A stretch of 64,000 nt of DNA from Selenomonas sp. oral taxon 920 (GTDB lineage: Bacteria > Bacillota > Negativicutes > Selenomonadales > Selenomonadaceae). The DNA lies in NCBI RefSeq assembly GCF_001717585.1, contig NZ_CP017042.1:2076501-2140500 (forward strand), written 5' to 3'. The position numbers and the translations under genes were made by a program. A model generated the notes under the pieces. The model made no database searches. It was not told the origin of the DNA and was given only the letters and a program-made list of their open reading frames with translations. This document shows, in pieces, positions 1-7,942 of the stretch (the first letter of the stretch is position 1; each line of letters opens with the position of its first letter).

Positions 1-401
1 GTTACGTATCCGCGGCGTCCGCTGCCGTCCGACGTCGTGCGCATGCCGGAGGCGGACTGCTTCGCGACAGCTGCCGTCAGCTCCTCACGCATCTCCTTCT
101 GACACTTCTCGCAGTACTGCCCCTTCTGGATGGGCGACCCGCACTTCTCGCACGGATAAAAGAGTTCAACCCCCGACGAGAGGAAGCGCCCCTCGCGGAT
201 CATGCGCCGAACGACGGGCTCCTGTACCCCCGTCGCCTCAACGATCTCGGGGATCCGGCTCTTCGGATGATCGCGTACGAATTCAATAATCTGCTTTTCC
301 CACTGCTCTTCCTTCTCGCGGCAGTCCATGCAGATACGAGAATTATTGATCGAAACAAATACCTTCCCGCAGCTTGAGCAGTTCTTCATCTTTCCTGCCA
401 T
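1..401 (-). CDS. Flagellar-operon zinc protein, YvyF-like (3' end cut off by window)
   Basis: Reading from the ATG at 401 leftwards gives 133 codons and runs off the window edge, so the C-terminus is missing. The protein begins MAGKMKNCSSCGKVF and has an N-terminal CxxC...CxxC pair (CSSC, CMDC), a helix-turn-helix-like middle (residues about 35-60, RIPEIVEATGVQEPVVRRMI) and a second zinc-ribbon pair (CEKC, CEKC) near residues 80-100. This layout matches the flagellar-operon protein family that includes Bacillus YvyF, thought to act as a regulator next to flgM and flgK. A good ribosome site (AGAGGAGA) sits about 8 bases before the ATG. The neighbouring flagellar genes would lie to the left of the window. 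Family assignment comes from motif pattern only. Confidence 0.8.
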   Translation of the reverse strand, partial: MAGKMKNCSSCGKVFVSINNSRICMDCREKEEQWEKQIIEFVRDHPKSRIPEIVEATGVQEPVVRRMIREGRFLSSGVELFYPCEKCGSPIQKGQYCEKCQKEMREELTAAVAKQSASGMRTTSDGSGRRGYV

Positions 402-529
402 TGACAAACTCTCCTCTCAAATAGCGGATCGGTACACGCTTGATCCAACACTATTTCCATTACGGTTCGTATTTTACAACAGGACACGCGAAAATGCAAG
501 ACTTCAGCACGGGAGCTTATCTCCATCCA

Positions 530-2641
530 TCAAGCCTGCTTTCGCCGCACGAAGATCCCGCCCTCCGGTGTCAGGATGCGGCAGCTGTTCAGCACCACCG
601 CGAGTGTCGCCGTATTGTGAATCGCCGCCGCCGCGAGCGGGCTGATCGTGCCGAGTGCACCGAGCAGCATCGCCGACGAGTTGACGAGCAGCGTTGCCTT
701 GAAGTTCTGATGCACGAGGTGCATTGTCCGCTGACCGATGCGCAGAGCCTCCACGAGACGCGTCGGATCCTCCGAATGGATCGTCACCGCCGAGGACTCC
801 GCCGCGATGTCCGTCTGCCGCCCGCCGAGCGAAACGCCCACGTCTGCAAACGCGAGTGCAGGCGCATCGTTGATGCCGTCGCCGACCATCATGACCGTAC
901 CGCGCTGACGCAGCTGGTTGACGTAGCGCGACTTGTCCTCGGGCAGTATCTCCGCATGATAGGAGTCCACATCCATCTCGCGTGCCACATCCGCAGCAAC
1001 CGCCTTCGCATCCCCTGTCAGCATGACAATCTCGTCCACACCGCAGCGGCGCAGCTGGTTCAGCGTCTTTTTCATCTTCGGACGGATCGGATCATCGATG
1101 CCGATAATGCCGATGAGCTTCGTGTCACGCGCCACATAGAGAAGATTCTTCCCTGTCACCGACGCAATGAGATTCTCCTCGTCCACAACGCCGTTTTCCT
1201 GCAAAAAGCGACGGCTGCCGACGCGGATCGTTCCGCCCGCAAAGCCCTCGAAATCCGGCACCTCGGCGAGCATGCCGCGCGCGACAATCGTCTCGGAGGA
1301 GCGGTGCTGCGGTGCCTTCCACGCCTGCTCCTCCACATATTTCTGAATCGCGACCGCGAGCGGGTGAACAGAGTGTTCCTCCGCCGAGGCCGCAAGCAGG
1401 ATCACTTCCTTTTCCTCCACGCCCTCTGTCGTACGAATGAACGTGATCTCGGGCACGCCGACCGTCAGCGTCCCCGTCTTGTCGAGCACCACCGTATCCG
1501 TGCGCGCGAGCGCCTCCACATAGTTGCCGCCCTTCACGAGAATACCGCGCTTTGCCGCCGCCGCAATGGAGGCCGACATCGCCGTCGCCGTGGAGAGCTT
1601 CAGCCCGCAGGAAAAGTCGATAAAGAGCAGGTTCAGCACCCGCCCCCAGTCGCGCGTCGCCCCGTAGACAATCGCCGCACCGAGGAAGGACACGGGTACG
1701 AGATAGTTCGCCATCTGGTCGGCGAAATTCTGCACAGGCGCACGACGCGTCTGCGCCTCCTCGACGAGGTGGACAATATGTGCGAGAGACGTATCGCCGC
1801 CCACCTTCTCCACTGCAATGACGAGCTCCCCCGCCTCGACCACGCTGCCGGCGTAGACCGGCGTGCCCTCATGCTTCATCGCAGGCGCGGACTCGCCCGT
1901 GATGGAGGCCTGCGTCACCGCCGCATCGCCGCGCAGGACGCGCCCGTCGATCACAATCTTCTCACCCGCGTGGACGGCGATGATATCGCCGGGGCACACC
2001 TCGTCGACAGACACCTTGCGCTCGACCTCGCCGTCCGGCGTCTCCTCAACAAGCCACACATCGCGCTGCCCGAGTGAGAGCAGTCCCGAGATATGTGTGC
2101 GCGCCTTCTCCGCTGCGTAGCTCGTCAGCATCTCCGCACCGTTGCTGAGTGCGAGGAGCATGAGGCTCGACTCCGGCTTGCCCGCCAGCACGGAGGCAAC
2201 GACCGCCGTTGTCGTCAGCGTGTCCGCATTCGGCTGTCGATCCTTGATCAGTCCGCCGATTCCCGTCTTGATGAAGTTGCGTGAGATTCCGAGGACGAGC
2301 AGGGAGCGCAGCACGGTCATCAAGGCAAAGAGCTCGGGCGCACCGCGCTTCAGGAGCTCCATCGCCGCAAAGCTCGCCAGCGAGATCACGGCATCACGCC
2401 GAAACTCCGCCATCTGCTCCGTCGGGGTCACCGACTTCTTCGCTGCCTCGCGCACGGCACGCTCCGCCGCCGCCAGCATACGAGCGGCAGGAATCGCCCC
2501 CTCATGCCAGACATCGACATGAGAGTCGCGTACAGAGGCCGCAGTTACCGCAGGGAAGCGGCGCATCCGCACCGCCAGACGCAGCGCATCCTCACGCGGG
2601 AGCGCCGTGCGCAGACGAATGCGCGTATGTATGAGCTTCAT
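530..2641 (-). CDS. P1B-type heavy-metal ATPase with unusual FSCG membrane motif
   Basis: 703-residue cation-pumping P-type ATPase. Visible are the actuator motif TGES (residues 248-251), the phosphorylation site DKTGT (Asp387), the P1B-type HP dipeptide (in SVHPLA), MLTGD and the hinge GDGINDAP. The N-terminal ~70 residues resemble a degenerate HMA domain with no CxxC. The transmembrane metal site, normally CPC, CPH or SPC, reads FSCGLKLS (Ser344-Cys345-Gly346), so metal specificity cannot be assigned by analogy. The ATG at 2641 overlaps the upstream stop as ATGA, indicating translational coupling with the two HMA-like genes before it. A longer frame back to 2800 would overlap the neighbour and is unlikely. 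Role: metal efflux or metal loading at the cytoplasmic membrane; the substrate is unknown. Confidence 0.9.
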   Translation of the reverse strand: MKLIHTRIRLRTALPREDALRLAVRMRRFPAVTAASVRDSHVDVWHEGAIPAARMLAAAERAVREAAKKSVTPTEQMAEFRRDAVISLASFAAMELLKRGAPELFALMTVLRSLLVLGISRNFIKTGIGGLIKDRQPNADTLTTTAVVASVLAGKPESSLMLLALSNGAEMLTSYAAEKARTHISGLLSLGQRDVWLVEETPDGEVERKVSVDEVCPGDIIAVHAGEKIVIDGRVLRGDAAVTQASITGESAPAMKHEGTPVYAGSVVEAGELVIAVEKVGGDTSLAHIVHLVEEAQTRRAPVQNFADQMANYLVPVSFLGAAIVYGATRDWGRVLNLLFIDFSCGLKLSTATAMSASIAAAAKRGILVKGGNYVEALARTDTVVLDKTGTLTVGVPEITFIRTTEGVEEKEVILLAASAEEHSVHPLAVAIQKYVEEQAWKAPQHRSSETIVARGMLAEVPDFEGFAGGTIRVGSRRFLQENGVVDEENLIASVTGKNLLYVARDTKLIGIIGIDDPIRPKMKKTLNQLRRCGVDEIVMLTGDAKAVAADVAREMDVDSYHAEILPEDKSRYVNQLRQRGTVMMVGDGINDAPALAFADVGVSLGGRQTDIAAESSAVTIHSEDPTRLVEALRIGQRTMHLVHQNFKATLLVNSSAMLLGALGTISPLAAAAIHNTATLAVVLNSCRILTPEGGIFVRRKQA

Positions 2642-3372
2642 ACCTTCCACCCTCTCATCAGCGTCAGCGCCCACCAGAGCATCTGCGAGCCCGACGGCGT
2701 ATTGTTCGTGAGCACGAGCTGACGAATGCCGCGCAGGACGAATACGCCCGCAACCACAGAACTCAGATCGAGTGCGCCGCCCGTATTCCGCTGAATCCAT
2801 CCGCTGAAATCGTGCACCGAACGGCGCACACTCTGCGCGAGTGTGGCGGGCGGCGGAGCCGTGCGTCCCTCCGCAAAGATCGCCTCCAGCCCCTCTGCAA
2901 GGATGAGAATATGCGCCTCATCCTCCGGCGCATAGACGAGCAGGATACTTCCCGCGAGCGCGTTGGCACGCACCTCCGCCACAAACGGCAGACGTGCCAG
3001 CCGCGCCTCAAGAACCTTTGCGAACTCCGGTGTCAGATACGGCGTCCGATAGCGCCGCCGCCCGCACGATGCGTGCACACAGACAAAGGGCTGCTCCGCC
3101 CGCACCTGCTCCGCGCGCTCCTGCGCCCGCACCTGTGCAGCCGCAGTTCCATGTCCACCCGTCCGGCCACCGCCAAAGAGTCCGGCAAGCGCCGAAGCTC
3201 CACCGGCAAGACCGCTTGGATCGGACGAGAACATATTTCCCTGCATGAAACGGCCATGACCGCCGCCCATCCCCTGTGCAAAGGACGCGCCGCCGCTGCC
3301 CGAGCCGCCGAGTGTCTGGCGCAGCATATTTGCAATCGACGCGCCGAGCATCAGTCCTGAAACATAGTTCAT
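2638..3372 (-). CDS. HMA-like domain protein with glycine-rich N-terminus (244 aa)
   Basis: The first ~60 residues are very rich in Gly, Ser and Ala, including a GSGSGG stretch, and start with a possible short membrane segment. The middle (residues about 95-165) looks like an HMA-type fold (RTPYLTPEFAKVLEARLARLPFV, then VRANALAGSILLVYAP) but contains no CxxC. A hydrophobic stretch follows near residues 200-225. It sits between another HMA-like gene and the P1B ATPase, with ATGA overlaps on both sides, so it is probably a partner or regulatory subunit of the pump. I recognise the domain type (HMA_2-like), not a named gene. Confidence 0.75.
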   Translation of the reverse strand: MNYVSGLMLGASIANMLRQTLGGSGSGGASFAQGMGGGHGRFMQGNMFSSDPSGLAGGASALAGLFGGGRTGGHGTAAAQVRAQERAEQVRAEQPFVCVHASCGRRRYRTPYLTPEFAKVLEARLARLPFVAEVRANALAGSILLVYAPEDEAHILILAEGLEAIFAEGRTAPPPATLAQSVRRSVHDFSGWIQRNTGGALDLSSVVAGVFVLRGIRQLVLTNNTPSGSQMLWWALTLMRGWKV

Positions 3373-3680
3373 GATGCCTTCCTCCTCGCATGGGTGCGCA
3401 TGTAGTCCTCCACGCGGCGCAGCTGGGCGTTCGCACGCAGACGCTCCGGCTCGTACGTGATAAGGATCGAGCCCGTCTCGATATTCGTCTCCACGCGCTC
3501 AATCTCCATAAGTGCGCCAAGACGAGCCTGCACCTCGGCCTCGAGCGTCGCATTGTTCACCAGCTGCTTGCTGTAGAGGCGCACACGCCCCGGCATATAG
3601 GATGCAATGTCCGTCGTACGGACGAATACATCCACCGCCGACTGCGGTATCGCATTCTTAATCGTATCAAAAATATTCAT
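3369..3680 (-). CDS. Small HMA-like protein (103 aa), first gene of the pump operon
   Basis: Contains the pattern SYMPGRVRLYSK followed by ERVETNIETGSILITYEP, typical of HMA-like ferredoxin folds that lack the CxxC metal site. I chose the ATG at 3680, giving MNIFDTIKNAIP, because AGGGAGG lies upstream; an earlier ATG at 3743 would add 21 residues overlapping the terminator region. Its stop overlaps the next gene's start as ATGA. It probably works with the 244-residue protein and the ATPase. What these Cys-free domains bind is not known. Confidence 0.75.
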   Translation of the reverse strand: MNIFDTIKNAIPQSAVDVFVRTTDIASYMPGRVRLYSKQLVNNATLEAEVQARLGALMEIERVETNIETGSILITYEPERLRANAQLRRVEDYMRTHARRKAS

Positions 3681-3760
3681 GGAAAAATCGTTTCCTCCCT
3701 TTCTTTTTATGACTATTTTTACGTCTATAATATTCTGCAGCACCTGTACCGCAGGGTCTT

Positions 3761-3800
3761 TTTGAAAAAGGGGCTGTGCGCGATGCCGCGCAACAGCCCC
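3761..3800 (-). terminator. Intrinsic terminator after the 66-aa gene
   Basis: Stem arms GGGGCTGT and ACAGCCCC at 3770-3800 enclose GC-rich bases and are followed on the minus strand by TTTTTC. It separates the small membrane protein gene from the pump operon, or acts as an attenuator within one transcript. Confidence 0.75.
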
Positions 3801-3820
3801 AAGCCCAGTGGAACGCTCTT

Positions 3821-4021
3821 TTACTTCTCCGATGCAGACTGCGCCGCAATCAGATCCTCAAGCTCCTCCTTCTGACGCTGGAGCTCCGCCAGCGAAAGAT
3901 CCGCCTGACCGGCCTCAAGAGCCGCAAGCTGCTGCGTGCGCTCCTGCATGAAGCGGTAGCCAAAAATACCTGCAACCGCACCGACTGCAAGGCCAATCCA
4001 GAAATCTGTCTTCGAGAACAT
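3821..4021 (-). CDS. Small membrane-anchored coiled-coil protein (66 aa)
   Basis: MFSKTDFWIGLAVGAVAGIF gives one N-terminal membrane helix with Gly/Ala-zipper spacing. The remaining ~40 residues are Gln-, Leu- and Glu-rich (LAALEAGQ, LQRQKEELEDLIAAQ) and look like a coiled coil. The ribosome site GAGGAGGAA is ideally placed before the ATG at 4021. It lies directly upstream of the heavy-metal pump genes. Function is not recognised; it may anchor or assemble the pump complex. Confidence 0.75.
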   Translation of the reverse strand: MFSKTDFWIGLAVGAVAGIFGYRFMQERTQQLAALEAGQADLSLAELQRQKEELEDLIAAQSASEK

Positions 4022-4051
4022 GATAATTCCTCCTCTGTTCTATTGCCCGAA

Positions 4052-4210
4052 TCAGGGCATTTTCGCTTCTTGGCGCTTTGCCTCATATCGAGTGAACGTC
4101 TCCTCATCCCCCAAAGTCCGGCTTGCGGCTTCCCTGAGCAGATTCGTTCGACGATGATAATTCCTGCGCCATGAGAACCGCAGCAATGCCGCCGTCCTCT
4201 CTGGAACCAT
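4052..4210 (-). CDS. Possible small basic protein (52 aa), doubtful
   Basis: Open frame from an ATG at 4210 ending MP-stop, rich in Arg, Glu and Thr (LLREAASRTLGDEETF). It lies between a consensus minus-strand promoter (transcription start expected near 4216) and the 66-residue gene, so it would be nearly leaderless; no ribosome site is visible. The absence of stop codons in this short stretch may be chance. The alternative is that this is simply the leader of the operon. Confidence 0.35.
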   Translation of the reverse strand: MVPERTAALLRFSWRRNYHRRTNLLREAASRTLGDEETFTRYEAKRQEAKMP

Positions 4211-4217
4211 CGTGTTG

Positions 4218-4251
4218 TTCTCAGTATATATGAGAATAACGAATATGTCAA
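4218..4251 (-). promoter_or_regulatory. Sigma70-type promoter with operator palindrome for the metal-pump operon
   Basis: On the minus strand TTGACA (4246-4251), a 17-base spacer and TATACT (4223-4228) form a near-consensus promoter. The palindrome TTCTCA-N7-TGAGAA (4218-4236) overlaps the -10 box, so a bound repressor would block initiation. The same half-site spacing occurs in the divergent promoter at 4305-4323. Confidence 0.75.
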
Positions 4252-4278
4252 TAGTCCCACGATAATCAGGAATAACTA

Positions 4279-4324
4279 TTGACTTCATACTCATATAAAT
4301 ATCATTATCATTGTATATGATAAT
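4279..4324 (+). promoter_or_regulatory. Promoter and operator for the YibE/F gene
   Basis: TTGACT (4279-4284), an 18-base spacer and CATTAT (4303-4308) make a plausible promoter. The perfect inverted repeat ATTATCAT-TGTAT-ATGATAAT (4304-4324) overlaps the -10 box. Written as TTATCA-N7-TGATAA it matches the palindrome in the divergent promoter, which suggests one regulator controls both. The sequence resembles sites of Fur-like metal regulators, but the regulator gene is not in view. Confidence 0.6.
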
Positions 4325-4360
4325 TCAAATGGTCTCAATATTCCACGAAAGGACTTCTCC

Positions 4361-5494
4361 ATGAAAATCCATCCACAACGCTTTTCTCGCTTCCTTGCCG
4401 TATGTCTCGCCCTTGCAGTCCTCCTCTATGCACTCACCCATCTGCCGAGCGGAGAGGACGGCGATCCGCCGACGTACAAGGCGGAGGTTCTTCACGTCAC
4501 GGAGGTCGAGAACGAGATCCAGAATTTTGCGCCCGGCAGTGCGCAGTACGAGGTACAGATCCGCATTGATTCCGGCTCCGCAGAGGGCAGCGAGCACACA
4601 ATCACACATCGTACACTGAACAACCCCGCCTTCGACATCCACCCTGCAGAGGGTGAGAACATCATCGTCCGTGCGGAGAACGAAAGCTACGCCATCGTCG
4701 ACTACGACCGTCTGCCCGCCATGCTCTTCCTGCTGCTTGGCTTTGCGGCACTCCTCATCCTCTTCGGCGGCGTGACCGGTGCAAAGGCACTGCTCGTCCT
4801 CCTCTTCGCCGTCCTCCTCATTGCGAAGGGACTCATCGCGTTCATCCTCTTCGCGCCCTCGCACATCCTCCTATGGACGATTCTCATCGGCGCCGTCATC
4901 ACACTCGCAACCCAGCTCATCGTCAACGGGCGCAACGTAAAGTCTGCGGGCGCGATCATCGGCACCATCGGAGGCATCCTCATCGCAGCACTTCTCGCCA
5001 TCCTCGCCATCCACTTCACCTATCTCACAGGTGTCTCCGAGGAGCAGGCAGGCATGCTCAAGGCACTCTATCTGAAAGATGTGGACTTCCGTGAGCTGCT
5101 CTTTTCCGGCATTGTGCTCGGTGCTCTTGGTGCCGTCATGGATGTCGCTGTCTCCATCGCCTCCGCGCAGTACGAGATGAAGCTGCTTGCGCCCAAGACC
5201 AAGTTTCAGACACTCGTCTCCTCCGGGCTAAATGTCGGCCGCGATGTCATGGGCACGATGGCAAACACCCTCGTCCTCGCCTACATCGGCGGCGCACTTC
5301 CGCTCATCCTCCTCATCTCCGCACAGCCCGACATCTCCCTCGTACACGTCATGAATCTAAACATGATCGCAACCGAAATCGTACGCTCCCTGATCGGCAG
5401 CATCGGGCTTCTCTGCGCCATCCCCATCACCGCCTACGCCACCGCCTTCCTCATCACCATCCGCCCGCGGCGCAAGAAAAAAGCGGAGGGCTGA
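4361..5494 (+). CDS. YibE/F family membrane protein
   Basis: 377 residues: an N-terminal signal anchor, a ~100-residue outer domain (YKAEVLHVTEVENE to AIVDYDRLPA), then seven or so hydrophobic helices containing conserved YibE/F stretches such as KALYLKDVDFRELLFSGIVLGALGAVMDV and NVGRDVMGTMANTLVLAYIGG (positions about 230-320). The family function is unsettled; transport of an ion or small solute has been suggested. AAAGGA precedes the ATG. It is transcribed divergently from the P1B pump operon and shares its operator, so the two probably respond to the same metal or stress signal. Confidence 0.85.
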   Translation: MKIHPQRFSRFLAVCLALAVLLYALTHLPSGEDGDPPTYKAEVLHVTEVENEIQNFAPGSAQYEVQIRIDSGSAEGSEHTITHRTLNNPAFDIHPAEGENIIVRAENESYAIVDYDRLPAMLFLLLGFAALLILFGGVTGAKALLVLLFAVLLIAKGLIAFILFAPSHILLWTILIGAVITLATQLIVNGRNVKSAGAIIGTIGGILIAALLAILAIHFTYLTGVSEEQAGMLKALYLKDVDFRELLFSGIVLGALGAVMDVAVSIASAQYEMKLLAPKTKFQTLVSSGLNVGRDVMGTMANTLVLAYIGGALPLILLISAQPDISLVHVMNLNMIATEIVRSLIGSIGLLCAIPITAYATAFLITIRPRRKKKAEG

Positions 5495-5501
5495 CCTCCG
5501 C
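5476..5501 (-). terminator. Terminator of the glycan operon
   Basis: GCGGAGG-loop-CCTCCGC (5483-5501) followed on the minus strand by TTTTTT (5476-5482). It overlaps the last codons of the convergent YibE/F gene, whose own transcript would also form the hairpin but without a U-tract. Confidence 0.75.
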
Positions 5502-5576
5502 CCAATATTGCCCGATGAACAATTCTCAACAACTAAATTATTTTCTCCCAAAAACACACGCATCTCTGCATATAGC

Positions 5577-7898
5577 TTAAAGGTTCAGAATGCGCGCAGT
5601 GAGACGAACAACATCTGCAACGTTGTAGCAGTCAAAGGCTTTTGCATCCAATGTGAGTTTCTCAGTCTCTGCTGAGTATCCTGTTTTATAGTCACTGAAA
5701 AGCTCCATTTGGGGATTCTCCACCTGTTTTGGCTGCGCGCAGATTGCTTCATAGAAGGCTCTGCACTGCCGATATTTCTTTATGCCGCATTGAGAAGCAG
5801 CATAAAGCAGCATTCCGCAAAACCGTTCAAACTGTACATCCGTCAAATATATACGTTTGCCAAAGTAGTCAAAGCAATGATCCTCGGCCACCTCTGCATG
5901 GATCACTCCCATTTCTTGCAGACGCATGACGCTCATATAAAATCCAAGCTTATCCGCCGTATCAATATATGGAACGCGGTACTCTCCGTCGCGCAGAACA
6001 TACTCACCCATCTGATCACACAAATACTTCTTTTTTTTGTTTATATTCGTCACTGCTGCAACATCATCATTAAAAATCAGTGTTCCTGCGCCAATCGAAT
6101 ATCCCGACATCCCGGCAGTCGTGAGGGGGCAGTTGATATGAACAACGTGATCATTCAGAAAAAGGTTGACCGTGGCCATATAAGCATCCTGGGCGATACC
6201 ATCAAGCAGCCTTCCTGTCCTTTGCCGCAATGTGTGTAAATAGCTGCGGCGAAAACCAGAATTAATGTAAAACAACGGCAAATTATAAAAAATATCGTCA
6301 ATGTGCTCCACAATATCACGATGATTGGAATACAGACCAAGTCCGTGATAGAGAGCAGACACCTCCGCCTCATAAAGAGGGACTTGAAGAATACTACGAT
6401 CATACGGCAATAATGCCGGCCATGTGTAGAACCCCCGATTCCAGCTGAACATAGGTTCTTTGGGATGATCTGCGAGTGCTTTCTTTAGGTAGGTAAGCGC
6501 CCACGGATAAACACCGTCATCCGCACCAATTGAGAAGATAAACTCCCCATGCGCATGGAGGAAGGCAAATTCAAAACTCTTATCAAGAGGGAGAGAGATA
6601 GGTGTCTTATAATAGCGAATACGAGGATCACCTATCTCCTCATAAAGCTCGCGTACAGCCGTACAGCCCTCGTCTGAGTTATCGCTCAGAACGACCTCAT
6701 AGCTTCCTGCATAATCCATCGCAAGACAAGTCTTTAACGTGTGTCGCAGCGTATCTGCCGAATTGCGCACGGGAATCACAATCGAAAAATCACAGGAGGC
6801 AGGTGCCGCAAGTAATGTCTCAGCAGATTCTCCATAGAGATAGCTAATATACTTGAGATAATCCCCCGTCCAAGCAAACGAAAGGCCATAGGAGAACTGC
6901 TTCGGCAAACAATGCGAAAGTCTCTGAATATCTCCAGCAAGTGCCGTCCGTGCATGAAGCTCTCCCATGCGCCCATCACGTGCAAAGACGATGAGCGGCG
7001 CGTCCTGCGAGATACTGCGAGTGAGCAGGCGGATAACGGCAGGGGTTGCATCGACGACGAAATCGGAATCCATGCGGCACTTGCCAACAGTAATAACAAT
7101 ACATTCCCGCTCTGTCTGTGCATCTTGGATGCATGAAAGCGCATATGTATTTATATCCTGTACCGGCAAGACTTCATCATATTCACGCAGAATAATCACG
7201 TTCTGACCTAGCAAATGCAGTACATTTGCTAGCACATCTATATCCGTACGGTCGCCTGCCGCATCATCAATCAAGAGGAACGTATAAGAACCGCCATCGG
7301 TAAACATCCGTGCCAAATAGCCGAAGTTCCCCTTATAAACAGGATGCGGATACGGCTGCCCGGCATCCTGAAGGATATAATTCTCACAGTCCTCCATATG
7401 TCCAGCCCGTTTACACCACGCCATCATCAACACAGCAGAAAGCAGCGTATTGCGCGTCACATAGTATTGCTCAGCAAGGGCATGCAGTTCATCGAGATCT
7501 GTCTGCCCCACAAGCAGATGCTCCTTCATGTCGTCCAGGACATCAAATGGCTGCTGAGGCAAAACACCCGTCTGATAGAATTCGACTAAAAAATCCAACT
7601 GGCGATGTTCGGGAGAGTTTTCGGTATAAGTGCGTCGTTTGAGTGCAAAAATATCCGAAAGCCCTTCCTGGGGATAGAATTCCTGCACAACATAGTCGAT
7701 AACATTGCGACACTTCTCAGCATCCTCTCCCTTGGCGAGCATCAGCTCTACTTCGGCGCAGATATAAGGCAGCCGCTTTGGATAGACAGAGCGCAGTTCA
7801 TCAATTCCTTCCTCCGCCTTGCACAGATCTTCTCCGCCACCACGATCGATCCATTTACGTATCTGCCGTAAGGTCGAATGGTATTCTGCTTCTGTCAT
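5577..7898 (-). CDS. Family 2 glycosyltransferase with large uncharacterised N-terminal region
   Basis: 773 residues. A GT-A catalytic domain starts near residue 370 (CDFSIVIPVRNSADTLRHTL) and carries VVLSDNSDE and the metal-binding type GADDG (in FSIGADDGVYPW). The first ~370 residues are not a family I recognise: a helical, TPR-like start followed by an alpha/beta segment (FGYLARMFTDGGSYTFLLIDD). The gene at 19269 is a full-length paralogue. The ATG at 7898 is preferred over a GTG at 7904 because TAGGAG lies 9 bases before it. Last gene of the glycan operon. Role: transfer of an activated sugar to a growing glycan or protein; acceptor unknown. Confidence 0.85.
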   Translation of the reverse strand: MTEAEYHSTLRQIRKWIDRGGGEDLCKAEEGIDELRSVYPKRLPYICAEVELMLAKGEDAEKCRNVIDYVVQEFYPQEGLSDIFALKRRTYTENSPEHRQLDFLVEFYQTGVLPQQPFDVLDDMKEHLLVGQTDLDELHALAEQYYVTRNTLLSAVLMMAWCKRAGHMEDCENYILQDAGQPYPHPVYKGNFGYLARMFTDGGSYTFLLIDDAAGDRTDIDVLANVLHLLGQNVIILREYDEVLPVQDINTYALSCIQDAQTERECIVITVGKCRMDSDFVVDATPAVIRLLTRSISQDAPLIVFARDGRMGELHARTALAGDIQRLSHCLPKQFSYGLSFAWTGDYLKYISYLYGESAETLLAAPASCDFSIVIPVRNSADTLRHTLKTCLAMDYAGSYEVVLSDNSDEGCTAVRELYEEIGDPRIRYYKTPISLPLDKSFEFAFLHAHGEFIFSIGADDGVYPWALTYLKKALADHPKEPMFSWNRGFYTWPALLPYDRSILQVPLYEAEVSALYHGLGLYSNHRDIVEHIDDIFYNLPLFYINSGFRRSYLHTLRQRTGRLLDGIAQDAYMATVNLFLNDHVVHINCPLTTAGMSGYSIGAGTLIFNDDVAAVTNINKKKKYLCDQMGEYVLRDGEYRVPYIDTADKLGFYMSVMRLQEMGVIHAEVAEDHCFDYFGKRIYLTDVQFERFCGMLLYAASQCGIKKYRQCRAFYEAICAQPKQVENPQMELFSDYKTGYSAETEKLTLDAKAFDCYNVADVVRLTARILNL

Positions 7899-7942
7899 AA
7901 ACACCTACTCCTATATCATACGGATTGGATATATCAGCTATA

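Noticed and set aside
440-2077. 545-codon plus-strand frame opposite the P1B ATPase
   Set aside because: The real gene on the other strand has all P-type ATPase motifs; this frame has none.
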